A stretch of 64,000 nucleotides of DNA from Pseudomonas hygromyciniae (GCF_016925675.1 NZ_CP070506.1:4586501-4650500); one strand, 5' to 3'; positions 45,001-54,235 are shown, counted from the stretch's first letter. Translations and numbers: made by a program. Notes: generated by a model not told the origin, from the letters alone.

Positions 45001-45065
45001 TTACGTTGTTCGTATTGCCGTGTGTGTATACGTTGTTGGCCAAGCGTGATCCCTTGGCTGATTGA
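42033..45065 (+). CDS. mexW: RND multidrug efflux transporter (MexW-like)
   Basis: This 1010-residue HAE1 RND pump starts 'MAFTDTFIRRPVLAMVVSLL'. TM4 carries the proton-relay Asp pair in 'LAIGLVVDDAIVVVENIHRH', followed by 'VPVVSMTITLAAVYAPIGFLEG'. The TM11-12 region 'LVILVTVPLSICGALIPLFLGWSSMNIYTQVGLVTLIGLISKHGILIVEFANQL' is intact. The protein closely resembles P. aeruginosa MexW as I remember it. It exports drugs and dyes with MexV and probably OprM. The adaptor gene lies three bases upstream, so they are cotranscribed. A terminator follows at 45145. Confidence 0.9.
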   Translation: MAFTDTFIRRPVLAMVVSLLIVLLGFQAYSKLPLRQYPSMENALITVTTAYPGANAETIQGYITQPLQQSLASAEGIDYMTSVSRQNFSVISIYARIGANSDRLFTELLAKANEVKNKLPQDAEDPVLSKEAADASALMYISFSSQQLSNPQITDYLSRVIQPKLATLPGMAEAEILGNQVFAMRLWLDPVKLAGFGLSAGDVTNAVRNYNFLSAAGEVKGEYVVTSINANTDLKTAEAFAAITVKTDGDSRVLLGDVARVEMGAENYNAISSFGGTPSVYIGIKATPSANPLDVIKEVRKLMPELESQLPPNLKAEIAYDATLFIQASINEVVKTLFEAVLIVIVVVFLFLGALRSVVIPVVTIPLSMIGVLFFMQLMGYSINLLTLLAMVLAIGLVVDDAIVVVENIHRHIEDGKKPLDAALEGAREIAVPVVSMTITLAAVYAPIGFLEGLTGALFKEFALTLAGAVVISGIVALTLSPMMCALLLRHDENPSGLAHRLDRIFEGLKRRYQSLLHGTLNTRPVVIVFALIVLCLIPVFLKFTQSQLAPDEDQGIIFMIASAPQPTNLDYLNTYTDEFITIFKDFPEYYSSFQINGFNGVQSGIGGFLLKPWNERERTQMQILPEVQKRLEQIPGLQVFGFNLPSLPGTGEGLPFGFVINTPNDYESLLQVADRVKKRAMESGKFAFVDIDLAFDKPEVVVDIDRAKAAQMGVSMQDLGSTLATLLAEAEINRFTIDGRSYKVIAQVERAYRDNPEWLNNYYVKNAQGELLPLSTLISVSDRARPRQLNQFQQLNSALISGFPIVSMGEAIDTVRQIAIEETPAGYAFDYSGASRQFIQEGSALWVTFGLALAIIFLVLAAQFESFRDPLVILVTVPLSICGALIPLFLGWSSMNIYTQVGLVTLIGLISKHGILIVEFANQLRKDKGLTPREAVEEAAAIRLRPVLMTTAAMVFGMVPLIFATGAGAVSRFDIGMVIATGMSVGTLFTLFVLPCVYTLLAKRDPLAD

Positions 45066-45097
45066 GTACCTATCCATTGGCGCGGCAACGGCACTGA

Positions 45098-45132
45098 CTT
45101 GTGGGGAGGGGGCTAGTCCCCCTCGCCACAAG
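45098..45132. repeat. Imperfect palindrome (CTTGTGGGGAGGGGG type)
   Basis: CTTGTGGGGAGGGGGCTAG and the following TCCCCCTCGCCACAAG form an imperfect hairpin, just downstream of mexW. It resembles other dispersed Pseudomonas intergenic palindromes. Confidence 0.65.
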
Positions 45133-45144
45133 TACGCACAAAAC

Positions 45145-45171
45145 AAAAGGCCTCGCTATGCGAGGCCTTTT
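45145..45171. terminator. Terminator between mexW and convergent small gene
   Basis: AAAAGGCCTCG (45145-45155) pairs with CGAGGCCTTTT (45161-45171), with A and T flanks. It can serve both strands. Confidence 0.9.
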
Positions 45172-45189
45172 ACAGGGGCGTCAATCTCT

Positions 45190-45417
45190 TCAACTGGCTG
45201 GCCTCATCCCTTGGGACATCCCGAACATAAACAGCAAAAGCTGATGGTCAGGCTGCGTAACCCCCGTGGTCTTGGCGATCCGTGGCAGCGGGCATTGCCC
45301 ACCACTGTGCACCGCGCTGAGGACTTCTGTGCGGGGCTGCTCCCAGGCAGCCAGGGCCAGGGAGGCGATGCCCAAGGCCCCCACCAGAAACAAACCTCGT
45401 GCTATTTCTAGCTTCAT
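45190..45417 (-). CDS. Small exported protein of unknown function (colRS-linked)
   Basis: The 75-residue protein begins 'MKLEIARGLFLVGALGIASLALA', a cleavable signal peptide or single membrane anchor, followed by a short mature region with one Cys ('SGGQCPLPRIAKTTGV'). The ATG overlaps the TAA of the InaA-type gene upstream (TAATG), so it is translationally coupled and third in the methyltransferase-inaA-like operon. A ColR-like box precedes the operon. I recognise only conservation of position next to colRS in Pseudomonas. Function is unknown. Confidence 0.72.
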   Translation of the reverse strand: MKLEIARGLFLVGALGIASLALAAWEQPRTEVLSAVHSGGQCPLPRIAKTTGVTQPDHQLLLFMFGMSQGMRPAS

Positions 45418-46133
45418 TAGGTTAAACCCTTGATAGCGCTGCCAAACGCCGTTTCGTAAAAGTAGCTGAGTTTTTGCCAGTCGGCGGCATTCCACGACGA
45501 ATGGCGACGCAATTGCTGCATGTCATGGGCGGCGGCCCGCCGGGCGGTCAAGCGTTGGCGACACTTTTCCAGATCCAGTAGCGCCACTTCGACCGTCGCC
45601 CCCTCACCCGCCCCGCTGACCCGCACAAAGATATGCTTGCTGTACAAGCAGCCATGCTGCCAACGCCCTTTGTGCATGCGCGCCAGGGTTTGCGCCAGTT
45701 CATCAAGCAGTCGCTCGTGCGCCAGTTCCCCGCATTGCTCGCGGCCACCGGCGGCGTACCAGCTATCGATTTCCTCGAAACCCTCCAATGACGCCGTCAC
45801 CAACAAGGCCTTCCATTGATGTTCAGGGTCACGACGGGCGCCACAGAACACCAACTCCGGAACACCGACATCGAGCAAACGCAGGCCCCTGAGCGCATCA
45901 CGCTCACGCAGCACCGTAGGCCGCCCAAAGGGGTGCAGCCAGCTGCGATAGGTATGACCGGTCTGGCGCTTGCTGTAGAGCAACCGCCCATGGGTCCCGA
46001 TCACCCGCTGTACACCGCTTTCGCCACCTCGACGTTGATTGGGTTCCTCGACCCACTCGCCCTGCTGCCGCCAAAAATAATCAAACCGCTCTTCGGGAGC
46101 TACGTGACTGCCTGCTACGTACTCTACTGCCAT
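45417..46133 (-). CDS. InaA/lipopolysaccharide-kinase family protein
   Basis: The 238-residue protein shows a kinase-like fold of the WaaP/InaA type. 'RDALRGLRLLDVGVPELVFCGARR' and 'LLVTASLEGFEEIDSW' lie in the N-lobe. The catalytic-loop-like 'ARMHKGRWQHGCLYSKHIFVR' and 'VALLDLEKCRQRL' (DFG-equivalent Asp) lie in the C-lobe. Members phosphorylate LPS core sugars or are acid-inducible proteins. With ColRS next door, a role in outer-membrane modification is likely. ATG 46133 is chosen; upstream in-frame sequence lies inside the methyltransferase gene. Confidence 0.85.
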   Translation of the reverse strand: MAVEYVAGSHVAPEERFDYFWRQQGEWVEEPNQRRGGESGVQRVIGTHGRLLYSKRQTGHTYRSWLHPFGRPTVLRERDALRGLRLLDVGVPELVFCGARRDPEHQWKALLVTASLEGFEEIDSWYAAGGREQCGELAHERLLDELAQTLARMHKGRWQHGCLYSKHIFVRVSGAGEGATVEVALLDLEKCRQRLTARRAAAHDMQQLRRHSSWNAADWQKLSYFYETAFGSAIKGLT

Positions 46134-46137
46134 CCTG

Positions 46138-46818
46138 CTACCTCTTGCGCAATACATACACACGCCACATGGCGTACAGCGGTATGAAGTCCAAATACTC
46201 CTGGACGCGGAAACCAGCTTGCTCAAACTCAGCCTCAACAGTAGCAGCCGGTAACACAAATCGATTTCGGTAACCCTCCTGCTCACTTTTGTTGCGGCGC
46301 TGCACTTCCAGGCGCTTGCGTTTCCAGGCCTTGAAGTTGCCATCCACCCACAATGAAATGATCACGCTGTCGCGGGTAACTCGTTGAAATTCCTTCAATA
46401 TCGCCATTCGGTGCGCAGGCTCGCCAATGTGGTGCAACAGGCGCATGCAAAAAATGCTGTCCACGGCGTTATCGGGCAAATCGATATCAAAGGCAGATGT
46501 CTGCAAGGGCCGTACCTGCTGGACCACCTCAGAGGGTTGCGCCGCCATGGCGATGTTCAGCATGGACTCGGAATTGTCCGCACCGATAACGATCCGGTTG
46601 GGCTTTTCTGTCAGCAGCGGCCAGAAACGTCCGGCACCGCACGGCAAGTCCAATACCAAGCCAGGCTCACCGGCCATCGCCAGCGCACCACGGGCCAATT
46701 GCTCGTCACGTTTGTGGGATAACCGGCGCGCCAAAGTGTCCTGGTGTTTAAGCAAGTACTGCTGAGCGTGCCGGTCGTCGTACTTGTCGGAAAATTCAAG
46801 CTTGATCGGGGTAGCCAT
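46138..46818 (-). CDS. Class I SAM-dependent methyltransferase
   Basis: The 226-residue protein carries motif I 'GLVLDLPCGAGRFWPLL' (about residues 54-70), motif post-I 'IGADNSESMLNIA', and 'DSIFCMRLLHHIGEPAHRMAILKEF' as the later core. It is a Rossmann-fold methyltransferase of unknown substrate. It is the first gene of an operon with the InaA-type kinase and a small exported protein. ATG 46818 is preceded by AGGAGG. A ColR-like box lies 68-83 bases upstream on the same strand, and in P. putida the equivalent operon is ColR-controlled (from memory). Confidence 0.9.
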   Translation of the reverse strand: MATPIKLEFSDKYDDRHAQQYLLKHQDTLARRLSHKRDEQLARGALAMAGEPGLVLDLPCGAGRFWPLLTEKPNRIVIGADNSESMLNIAMAAQPSEVVQQVRPLQTSAFDIDLPDNAVDSIFCMRLLHHIGEPAHRMAILKEFQRVTRDSVIISLWVDGNFKAWKRKRLEVQRRNKSEQEGYRNRFVLPAATVEAEFEQAGFRVQEYLDFIPLYAMWRVYVLRKR

Positions 46819-46885
46819 CAACGGGCCTCCTGGACTGATGCCTACAACCTTAAGCAGTCGCACGTCATCCGCAGGTCAACCCTTT

Positions 46886-46901
46886 GTGAAAAAAACGTCC
46901 C
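46886..46901 (-). promoter_or_regulatory. ColR-type box upstream of the methyltransferase operon
   Basis: On the minus strand the site reads GGGACGTTTTTTTCAC. It fits the P. putida ColR pattern YYNASNNYTTTTTCAC (recalled) except at the first two positions. Confidence 0.65.
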
Positions 46902-47005
46902 GTCCAACCCCAAAGAATTACAAGGTTTTACAGGGAAAAAGCATGGCAGGAGGCCATCTTCGTCGAGCAGGAGGGAGTCTGCCCCAGGATAGGGGCAGGA
47001 ACGGA

Positions 47006-48286
47006 TCAGGGTTTGACGTGGCTCAATTCAACATGGAAACGGCAGCCGCTGGGTTCCATGGTGCTGAGACTGACGACCCAGCCCTGGTTATCGCAGATCC
47101 GTTGCACCAGCGATAACCCCAGGCCCAGGCCATCGCCGCGTTTTTCATTGCCGCGTACAAAGGGCTCGAACATGGCTTCGCGCTTGTCCTCGGGGATGCC
47201 CACGCCGCTGTCTTCCACCACAAACCCCGTGGGTTCCAGGGTCAGGCGGATAAAACCCTGTTCCGTGTAATGCAGGGCGTTGCGCAACAGGTTACCCATC
47301 ACCGCATGCAAAAAGGTCGCGTTGTAGCAGATATCGAGGGGGCTGCCCGGCTGGTAGAACAGCTCGATGCCCTTGCGCTCGATGGGTTCACGCCAGATTC
47401 CCAGCAAGTCCTCGGCGACTTGGGTCAGGCTGACCTGGGGTGACATGGTGGTGTCGTCATGCTGGGCACGGGCCAGCATCAGGAAGGTTTGCACCAGCTC
47501 GCGCATTTCCTCGCAGGCCCGGGCGATGCGCTCGACCTGTTTGCGCCCCCGTGAATCAATGGCCGGGTTTTCCAGCAGCAGTTCGCAGGAACTGGCCAGC
47601 ACCATCAGCGGCGTTCGCAGTTCATGGCTGACATCACTGGTAAACAGGCGCTCACGGGTCAGCGCCTGGCGCAGGCGGCCGAGGGTGGCGTCGAACGCCA
47701 CTGCCAGCTCGCCCACTTCGTCGGCGGCGTAGTCCGGGGCCAACGGCGGGGCCAGGCCCAACAATTGGTCACGATGACGCACCTGGCGCGCCAGGCGCAC
47801 CACCGGAGCCATCACCTTGCGGGCCAGAACCCAGCCGAGGAATACCGCCAGCGCCAGGCTGAGGACAAACCCCACCAGCACCACCGCAAACAGCACCCGC
47901 TCGCGCTCTTCAAAATCGCTCTGGTCTTGCAGTAGGACATAACGCCGGCCGTCTACGATCTCGACCATGGCGTGGTAGGACAGCGCTTCGCGAAACACCT
48001 CGTGAAAGCCCGCATCCAGATGCCGCAAGTCCTTGGGCAGCTCAAAATCCCCGCGCCCGCCGCTGAAGTAGAACAACTGGTCCGGCTCGGGCCGGTGGCG
48101 CCAGTCTTCGACACTGTCCATCAGCAGCAGGCGTTGCAAATCGCCGCCCAGGCCCGCTGAAATCAGTTTTTCTTCCACCAGGTGCACCGTGGCGATGATG
48201 CCCATGGCAAAGGCGCCCGCCACCAGCGCGCTCATCAGCGCAAAGGCAATGATGATCCGCTGGGCAAGGCTTTGCTTAAACTCCAT
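47006..48286 (-). CDS. colS: Sensor histidine kinase ColS
   Basis: The 426-residue kinase has two membrane segments (about residues 11-33 and 135-157) around a roughly 100-residue periplasmic domain. A HAMP domain and HisKA/HATPase core follow: 'FTSDVSHELRTPLMVLASS', 'MGNLLRNALHYT' and 'GDGLGLGLSLVQRI'. The periplasmic His35, Glu38, His95, Glu96 and His105 match residues implicated in zinc/iron sensing by P. putida ColS. The start overlaps the colR end by 11 bases. ColRS protects membrane integrity under metal, phenol and antimicrobial stress. Confidence 0.93.
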   Translation of the reverse strand: MEFKQSLAQRIIIAFALMSALVAGAFAMGIIATVHLVEEKLISAGLGGDLQRLLLMDSVEDWRHRPEPDQLFYFSGGRGDFELPKDLRHLDAGFHEVFREALSYHAMVEIVDGRRYVLLQDQSDFEERERVLFAVVLVGFVLSLALAVFLGWVLARKVMAPVVRLARQVRHRDQLLGLAPPLAPDYAADEVGELAVAFDATLGRLRQALTRERLFTSDVSHELRTPLMVLASSCELLLENPAIDSRGRKQVERIARACEEMRELVQTFLMLARAQHDDTTMSPQVSLTQVAEDLLGIWREPIERKGIELFYQPGSPLDICYNATFLHAVMGNLLRNALHYTEQGFIRLTLEPTGFVVEDSGVGIPEDKREAMFEPFVRGNEKRGDGLGLGLSLVQRICDNQGWVVSLSTMEPSGCRFHVELSHVKP

Positions 48287-48959
48287 CACGGCCCTCGGCC
48301 AAGCGATAACCCACGCCATGCACGGTTTGCAGCAATGGCTTGGCAAATGGCTTGTCGATCACCTGGCGCAGTTGGTGGACATGGCTGCGCAGGCTGTCGC
48401 TGTCCGGGCAGTCATCGCCCCACAGGGCTTCTTCCAACACTTCGCGACGCAGGACGTGAGGGCTTTTCTGCATCAGCACGGCGAGCAGTTTCAGGCCGAC
48501 CGGGTTGAGCTTGAGCAAACGCCCTTCGCGGGTCACTTCCAGGGTATCGAGGTCGTAGGACAGATCACCGACTTGCAGCTCCCGCCGACCACCGCCCTGG
48601 GCCCGACGCAGCACCGCTTCGATACGTGCGGCCAACTCCGACAGGGCAAACGGCTTGAGCAGGTAGTCGTCGGCACCCGACTTGAAACCTTGCAGGCGGT
48701 CGTCCAATTGATCGCGAGCGGTGAGCATGATCACCGGCGTATCGCGACGCGCATCTTCACGCAGGCGTTTGCACAGGGTGTAGCCATCAATGCCAGGCAG
48801 CATGATATCGAGCACGATCAGGTCGTAATGCTCGGTGGCGGCCAGGTGCAGGCCTGACAAACCGTCCTGCGCACAGTCCACGGTGTAGCCCTTGAGCCCC
48901 AGGTAATCCGCCAGGTTGGCCAGAATATCGCGGTTGTCTTCAACCAATAAAATTCGCAT
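48276..48959 (-). CDS. colR: Response regulator ColR (OmpR family)
   Basis: The 227-residue regulator has a receiver with phospho-Asp in 'DLIVLDIMLPGIDG', Lys in 'YLLKPFALSEL', and a winged helix ending 'DSLRSHVHQLRQVIDKPFAKPLLQTVHGVGYRL'. Together with colS it forms the ColRS system. ColR-like boxes are visible upstream of the methyltransferase operon and of the sulfatase gene that diverges from colR, consistent with local regulation of both. Confidence 0.94.
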   Translation of the reverse strand: MRILLVEDNRDILANLADYLGLKGYTVDCAQDGLSGLHLAATEHYDLIVLDIMLPGIDGYTLCKRLREDARRDTPVIMLTARDQLDDRLQGFKSGADDYLLKPFALSELAARIEAVLRRAQGGGRRELQVGDLSYDLDTLEVTREGRLLKLNPVGLKLLAVLMQKSPHVLRREVLEEALWGDDCPDSDSLRSHVHQLRQVIDKPFAKPLLQTVHGVGYRLAEGRDGV

Positions 48960-49076
48960 GGGCAGTGTCTCCGTACGCGGTAACGGCCGTGTTGGCTCGC
49001 GCAGCTTAAGGCCAAGTATGGCTTACCGCTAGGGCTGAACGGTCAACCTATAAATCTTTTCAACCGATTGCCCATT

Positions 49077-49092
49077 GCAACGAGTTTTTCAC
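49077..49092 (+). promoter_or_regulatory. ColR-type box upstream of the LTA-synthase-like gene
   Basis: GCAACGAGTTTTTCAC fits YYNASNNYTTTTTCAC except at positions 1 and 8. It lies about 70 bases before the start and within the colR/sulfatase divergent region. Confidence 0.6.
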
Positions 49093-49160
49093 TATCGCTT
49101 CACAGCTCGACTACAGTGCCAGAGTGAAAATCGCCCCCCATTGATATAAGGAACTTGGAT

Positions 49161-51098
49161 ATGGGTTTTATCAAAACTGCGCCAATGCGCTATTTGCTGT
49201 TGGTAACCGGCGCCTGGCTGGTCATTTTTCTATTGACCCGCAGCGTACTGCTCCTAACCCACATGGATGAAGTCAGCGGCAACCTGCTGCCGGTGTTCGG
49301 CGTGGGCCTGCTCTACGACCTGGGTTTCCTGGCCTATGCCGCGCTGCCCCTGGGCCTGTATCTGCTGCTGTGCCCACCCGCTCTCTGGCGGCGACGCGGC
49401 CATCGCTGGTTACTGCAAGGCGTACTGACCGTCAGCCTGTTCGCCATGTTGTTCACCTCCGTGGCCGAATGGTTGTTCTGGGATGAGTTCGGCGTACGCT
49501 TCAATTTTATTGCCGTCGATTACCTGGTGTACTCCGATGAGGTGTTGAACAACCTGTTGGAGTCCTACCCGATCGGCAAACTGTTGAGCCTGTTGGCGAT
49601 ACTGGCGATTGTCTTGAGCCTGGCCTTGCGCAAACTGTTCAACGCCGCACTCGACTCGCCGCTGCCGGCCATGCGCGGGCGCTTGGTCAATGCCTTGGGA
49701 TTGCTGGTAGTCGCCGGCCTGAGCCTGCAGTTGGTCAGCCAGGAAAGCCCACGTAGCCAGGGTGGTAACGCCTATAACAACGAACTGGCCAGCAATGGCC
49801 CTTACCAATTCTTCGCCGCGTTCCGCAACAATGAACTGGACTACAGCCAATTCTACAAAAGCCTGCCGGCCGACATTGTGGCCCGCCAATTACGTGCGGA
49901 ACTCAGTGAACCCAATGCCCGTTTCATCGGCAATGATCCACTGAATATCCGCCGCGCCATCGACAACCCCGGCATCCTGCGCAAACCCAATATCGTGCTG
50001 GTGACCATCGAAAGTTTCAGCGCCAAATACATGGGCAGTAATGGCGATAGACGTAACCTGACCCCCAACCTTGATGAGTTGCGTAAACACAGCCTGTATT
50101 TCAACAATTTCTACGCCACCGGTACCCGCACCGACCGCGGCCTGGAGGCCATCACCCTGGCCATCCCGCCCACTCCGGGGCGCTCCATCGTCAAGCGGAT
50201 TGGCCGGGAAAGCGGCTTTGCCAGCCTGGGTCAACAGCTCAGTGCAATCGGTTATGACAGCGTGTTTGTGTATGGTGGCCGCGGCTACTTCGACAATATG
50301 AATGCATTTTTCAGCGGCAACGGTTACCGGGTGGTCGACCAGAGCAGTGTCGCCGAATCCGAAATCAGCTTTAAAAACGCCTGGGGCATGGCCGATGAAG
50401 ACCTCTTCAAGCAAACCTTGAAGCTGGCGGATGCCGGTTATGCCAAGCAGCAACCGTTCCTGTTGCAGTTGATGACCACCTCCAACCACCGGCCCTACAC
50501 CTATCCGGATGGCAGGATCGACATCAAGTCCGGCAATGGTCGCGACGGTGCGGTGAAATATACCGACTACGCCATCGGACAGTTCCTGCAGGCGGCACGC
50601 CAAAAACCGTGGTTCGACAATACGATCTTCGTGTTTGTCGCCGACCACACTGCCGGCAGCGCGGGCCAGGAAGACTTGCCCATCGCCAACTACCAGATTC
50701 CGTTGTTTATCTACGCGCCGAAATTGATCGAGGCCCGGGAAAGCGCACAACTGGCCAGCCAGATCGACATCGCCCCGACCCTTCTGGGCCTGTTGAACCT
50801 GAGCTATGAATCGACGTTTTTCGGCCGCAACCTGTTGCAGGACAACCCGCTGCCACCTCGTGTGGTGGTCGGCAACTATCAGCACCTGGGCTTGTTTGAC
50901 GGTACCAACCTGGCCATCCTCAGCCCACGCCAAGGCCTGCGGCGCCATGACCAGGCCCTGGGGGCAAGCCAGGAATCGCGGAGCAACAGCGATGATCCGC
51001 TGATCCTGCGCGCGATCACTTACTACCAGGCGGCCAGTTATAACTTCAAGCAACACCTACTGAACTGGAAGTTACACAAGAGCGCAGCAGCCCTGTAG
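49161..51098 (+). CDS. LTA synthase / phosphoglycerol-transferase-type sulfatase family membrane protein
   Basis: The 645-residue protein has five N-terminal membrane segments (to about residue 195) and a periplasmic sulfatase-like catalytic domain. It carries 'PNIVLVTIESFSAKYMG' (metal-binding Glu, about residue 283), the nucleophile region 'GTRTDRGLEAI' (Thr near residue 320), and 'FVADHTAGSA' (metal Asp-His). In Gram-negatives such enzymes transfer phosphoglycerol or related groups to periplasmic glycans or LPS. A ColR-like box upstream suggests envelope-stress control. The stop codon TAG lies within the first arm of a REPIN. Confidence 0.9.
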   Translation: MGFIKTAPMRYLLLVTGAWLVIFLLTRSVLLLTHMDEVSGNLLPVFGVGLLYDLGFLAYAALPLGLYLLLCPPALWRRRGHRWLLQGVLTVSLFAMLFTSVAEWLFWDEFGVRFNFIAVDYLVYSDEVLNNLLESYPIGKLLSLLAILAIVLSLALRKLFNAALDSPLPAMRGRLVNALGLLVVAGLSLQLVSQESPRSQGGNAYNNELASNGPYQFFAAFRNNELDYSQFYKSLPADIVARQLRAELSEPNARFIGNDPLNIRRAIDNPGILRKPNIVLVTIESFSAKYMGSNGDRRNLTPNLDELRKHSLYFNNFYATGTRTDRGLEAITLAIPPTPGRSIVKRIGRESGFASLGQQLSAIGYDSVFVYGGRGYFDNMNAFFSGNGYRVVDQSSVAESEISFKNAWGMADEDLFKQTLKLADAGYAKQQPFLLQLMTTSNHRPYTYPDGRIDIKSGNGRDGAVKYTDYAIGQFLQAARQKPWFDNTIFVFVADHTAGSAGQEDLPIANYQIPLFIYAPKLIEARESAQLASQIDIAPTLLGLLNLSYESTFFGRNLLQDNPLPPRVVVGNYQHLGLFDGTNLAILSPRQGLRRHDQALGASQESRSNSDDPLILRAITYYQAASYNFKQHLLNWKLHKSAAAL

Positions 51099-51194
51099 GA
51101 GCGAGCTTGCTCGCGAAGAACCTGAGGGCGATGCATTTGTTCATGGTGAACGCGTTATCGTTGACGTTTTTCGCGAGCAAGCTCGCTCCTACAA
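51093..51194. repeat. REPIN supplying the stop codon of the upstream gene
   Basis: CTGTAGGAGCGAGCTTGCTC at 51093 and its inverse ending 51194 form a REP pair. The TAG at 51096-51098, inside the REP consensus GTAGGAGC, terminates the sulfatase gene, so the repeat defines its C terminus. Confidence 0.85.
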
Positions 51195-51233
51195 GGTGTC
51201 TAGTCCTGAAATAGGTTTACACCTGTTTCAGTC

Positions 51234-52112
51234 TCAAAACGCCCGATGCACCGCATCGGGCGTTTTGTATTTCAGGGACAGGTGTGGCCGTTCCCCGTTG
51301 TAGATCAGCACCGATTCATCCACCATTTTCACTGCTTCCGCCAGGTTTTTAGGGCGGCACAGCAAAAGCTCGGTCTTCAAGATCCCGTTTATCCTTTCTG
51401 CCAGAGCATTCTGGTAGCAGTCATATCCGTCGGTCATTGAGCATCTAACGTTATGGCTAGCGTGCAAGCGCTGGTAAAGCTCGGAGCAGTATTGGGCTCC
51501 ACGGTCTGAGTGATGGATCAGTGGCAGCTTGCTTCGACGTTTGCTAATTGCTTTTTCCATCGCTTTGATCACCGACTCGGTATGCAAGCTCTCATGCACA
51601 TGATGGCCTACGATCTTGCGCGAGTAAGCGTCTGTCACGAGGCTCACGTAGGCGACGCTTTCCTGTGTCGGAAGGTAGGTTATATCTGCGACCCAGACAT
51701 GCTCGGGCCTGCTGGCAACGATTTGTCCTGGACCCTCTTTGAGCAAATTCGGATGGCGGCGAAAGCGGTGATGGCTGTCCGTCGTTTTGTGGTAAGCCCG
51801 TTTGCGCACCACCAGTTCTCGAGCGTTGCGCAAGATGCTAAACAGGCGGTCTCTACCGACCCGCACTGGCGCGCCAACTTCGACGCTCATCAGGTAATGC
51901 AGCTTGCGCGTGCCTATCCTGGGCTGGCGGCGGCGCTTTTCAAGAACAAAGTCCATGACCTCTTGATCTTGACGAGTCCTTGCGTCAAAAGCTCGATTAC
52001 GTTGGTAATACGCTTGGCGCGAAATGCCCATGAACAGGCAAGCCCTGGTGATGCTCAGGTCTTGGATTTGCCCTTGCGAGAGGACTTGCCGAGTCGCTTT
52101 TTTACGACGCAA
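51234..52112 (-). CDS. IS3 transposase OrfB (DDE integrase)
   Basis: This is a 292-residue frame with HTH_21 ('SITRACLFMGISRQAYYQRNRAF') and an rve integrase core. The DDE residues are in 'VWVADITYLPT', 'LIHHSDRGAQY' and 'DCYQNALAERINGILKTE'. It has no good start of its own (TTG). It is probably made as an OrfAB fusion by -1 slippage at A6G (plus-strand 52097-52103), where orfA AAA AAG and orfB frames meet. Confidence 0.92.
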   Translation of the reverse strand: MRRKKATRQVLSQGQIQDLSITRACLFMGISRQAYYQRNRAFDARTRQDQEVMDFVLEKRRRQPRIGTRKLHYLMSVEVGAPVRVGRDRLFSILRNARELVVRKRAYHKTTDSHHRFRRHPNLLKEGPGQIVASRPEHVWVADITYLPTQESVAYVSLVTDAYSRKIVGHHVHESLHTESVIKAMEKAISKRRSKLPLIHHSDRGAQYCSELYQRLHASHNVRCSMTDGYDCYQNALAERINGILKTELLLCRPKNLAEAVKMVDESVLIYNGERPHLSLKYKTPDAVHRAF

Positions 52113-52456
52113 ACACCGTAGTCATTCTTCAGAACATTCACGACGGCTTCGAAGAATTGCGCCTTCTGATTGCTTAGCGCCAGCTGTTCTTCGAGCTCTT
52201 TGATCCGCTGCTCGGGTGTCAGCGGGAGGGTTTGCTCGGTCATGGACCTGCTCCTCGGCTCTCGAATTGAGGCGCCTTGGCTCCAGTCCTGCCGGCCATG
52301 CTTGCGTAGCCAGACCAGTACCGTGGACCGGCCCTGAATGCCGTAGCGCCGTTGAGCCTCTTTATAACTCAACTCGCCCTTTTCGACCTGGTCTACGACC
52401 GATAATTTAAAGGCTAGCGTGTAGTCACGCTGGCTCCGCCTTTTGCCCGAATCCAT
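52055..52456 (-). CDS. IS3 transposase OrfA
   Basis: The 133-residue protein has an N-terminal HTH ('YTLAFKLSVVDQVEKGELSYKEAQRRYGIQGRSTVLVWLRKHG') and a C-terminal leucine-zipper-like coiled coil ('EQRIKELEEQLALSNQKAQFFEAVVNVL'). It overlaps orfB by 58 bases and supplies the DNA-binding part of the fused transposase. Confidence 0.92.
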   Translation of the reverse strand: MDSGKRRSQRDYTLAFKLSVVDQVEKGELSYKEAQRRYGIQGRSTVLVWLRKHGRQDWSQGASIREPRSRSMTEQTLPLTPEQRIKELEEQLALSNQKAQFFEAVVNVLKNDYGVCVVKKRLGKSSRKGKSKT

Positions 52457-52517
52457 TGGTTCCTCCTGAAGATAGGTCAGAAGGTGTAAACCTTATTCAG
52501 GACGGGACAAGGCACAT

Positions 52518-52556
52518 AAAAAAGCCCCGCCAGCATGACGCTGGCGGGGCTTTTTC
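52518..52556 (-). terminator. Terminator of groEL
   Basis: AAAAAAGCCCCGCCAGC pairs with GCTGGCGGGGCTTTTT around a short loop. It lies about 20 bases beyond the groEL stop, on the IS side. Confidence 0.93.
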
Positions 52557-52576
52557 AGTACAGGGGTAAGGCTGGC

Positions 52577-54235
<1,659 letters not shown>

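Larger units (their letters stand above)
51205..52502 (-). mobile_element. IS3-family insertion sequence
   Basis: The ends TCCTGAAATAGGTTTACACC (from 51204/51205) and, inverted, TCCTGAATAAGGTTTACACC (to 52502) are imperfect inverted repeats, each beginning with the IS3-type TG after TCC. Between them are overlapping orfA and orfB on the minus strand. The element is about 1.3 kb and appears intact. No target duplication is visible. It lies between the sulfatase-gene REPIN and the groEL terminator, so it interrupts no gene. Confidence 0.9.
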
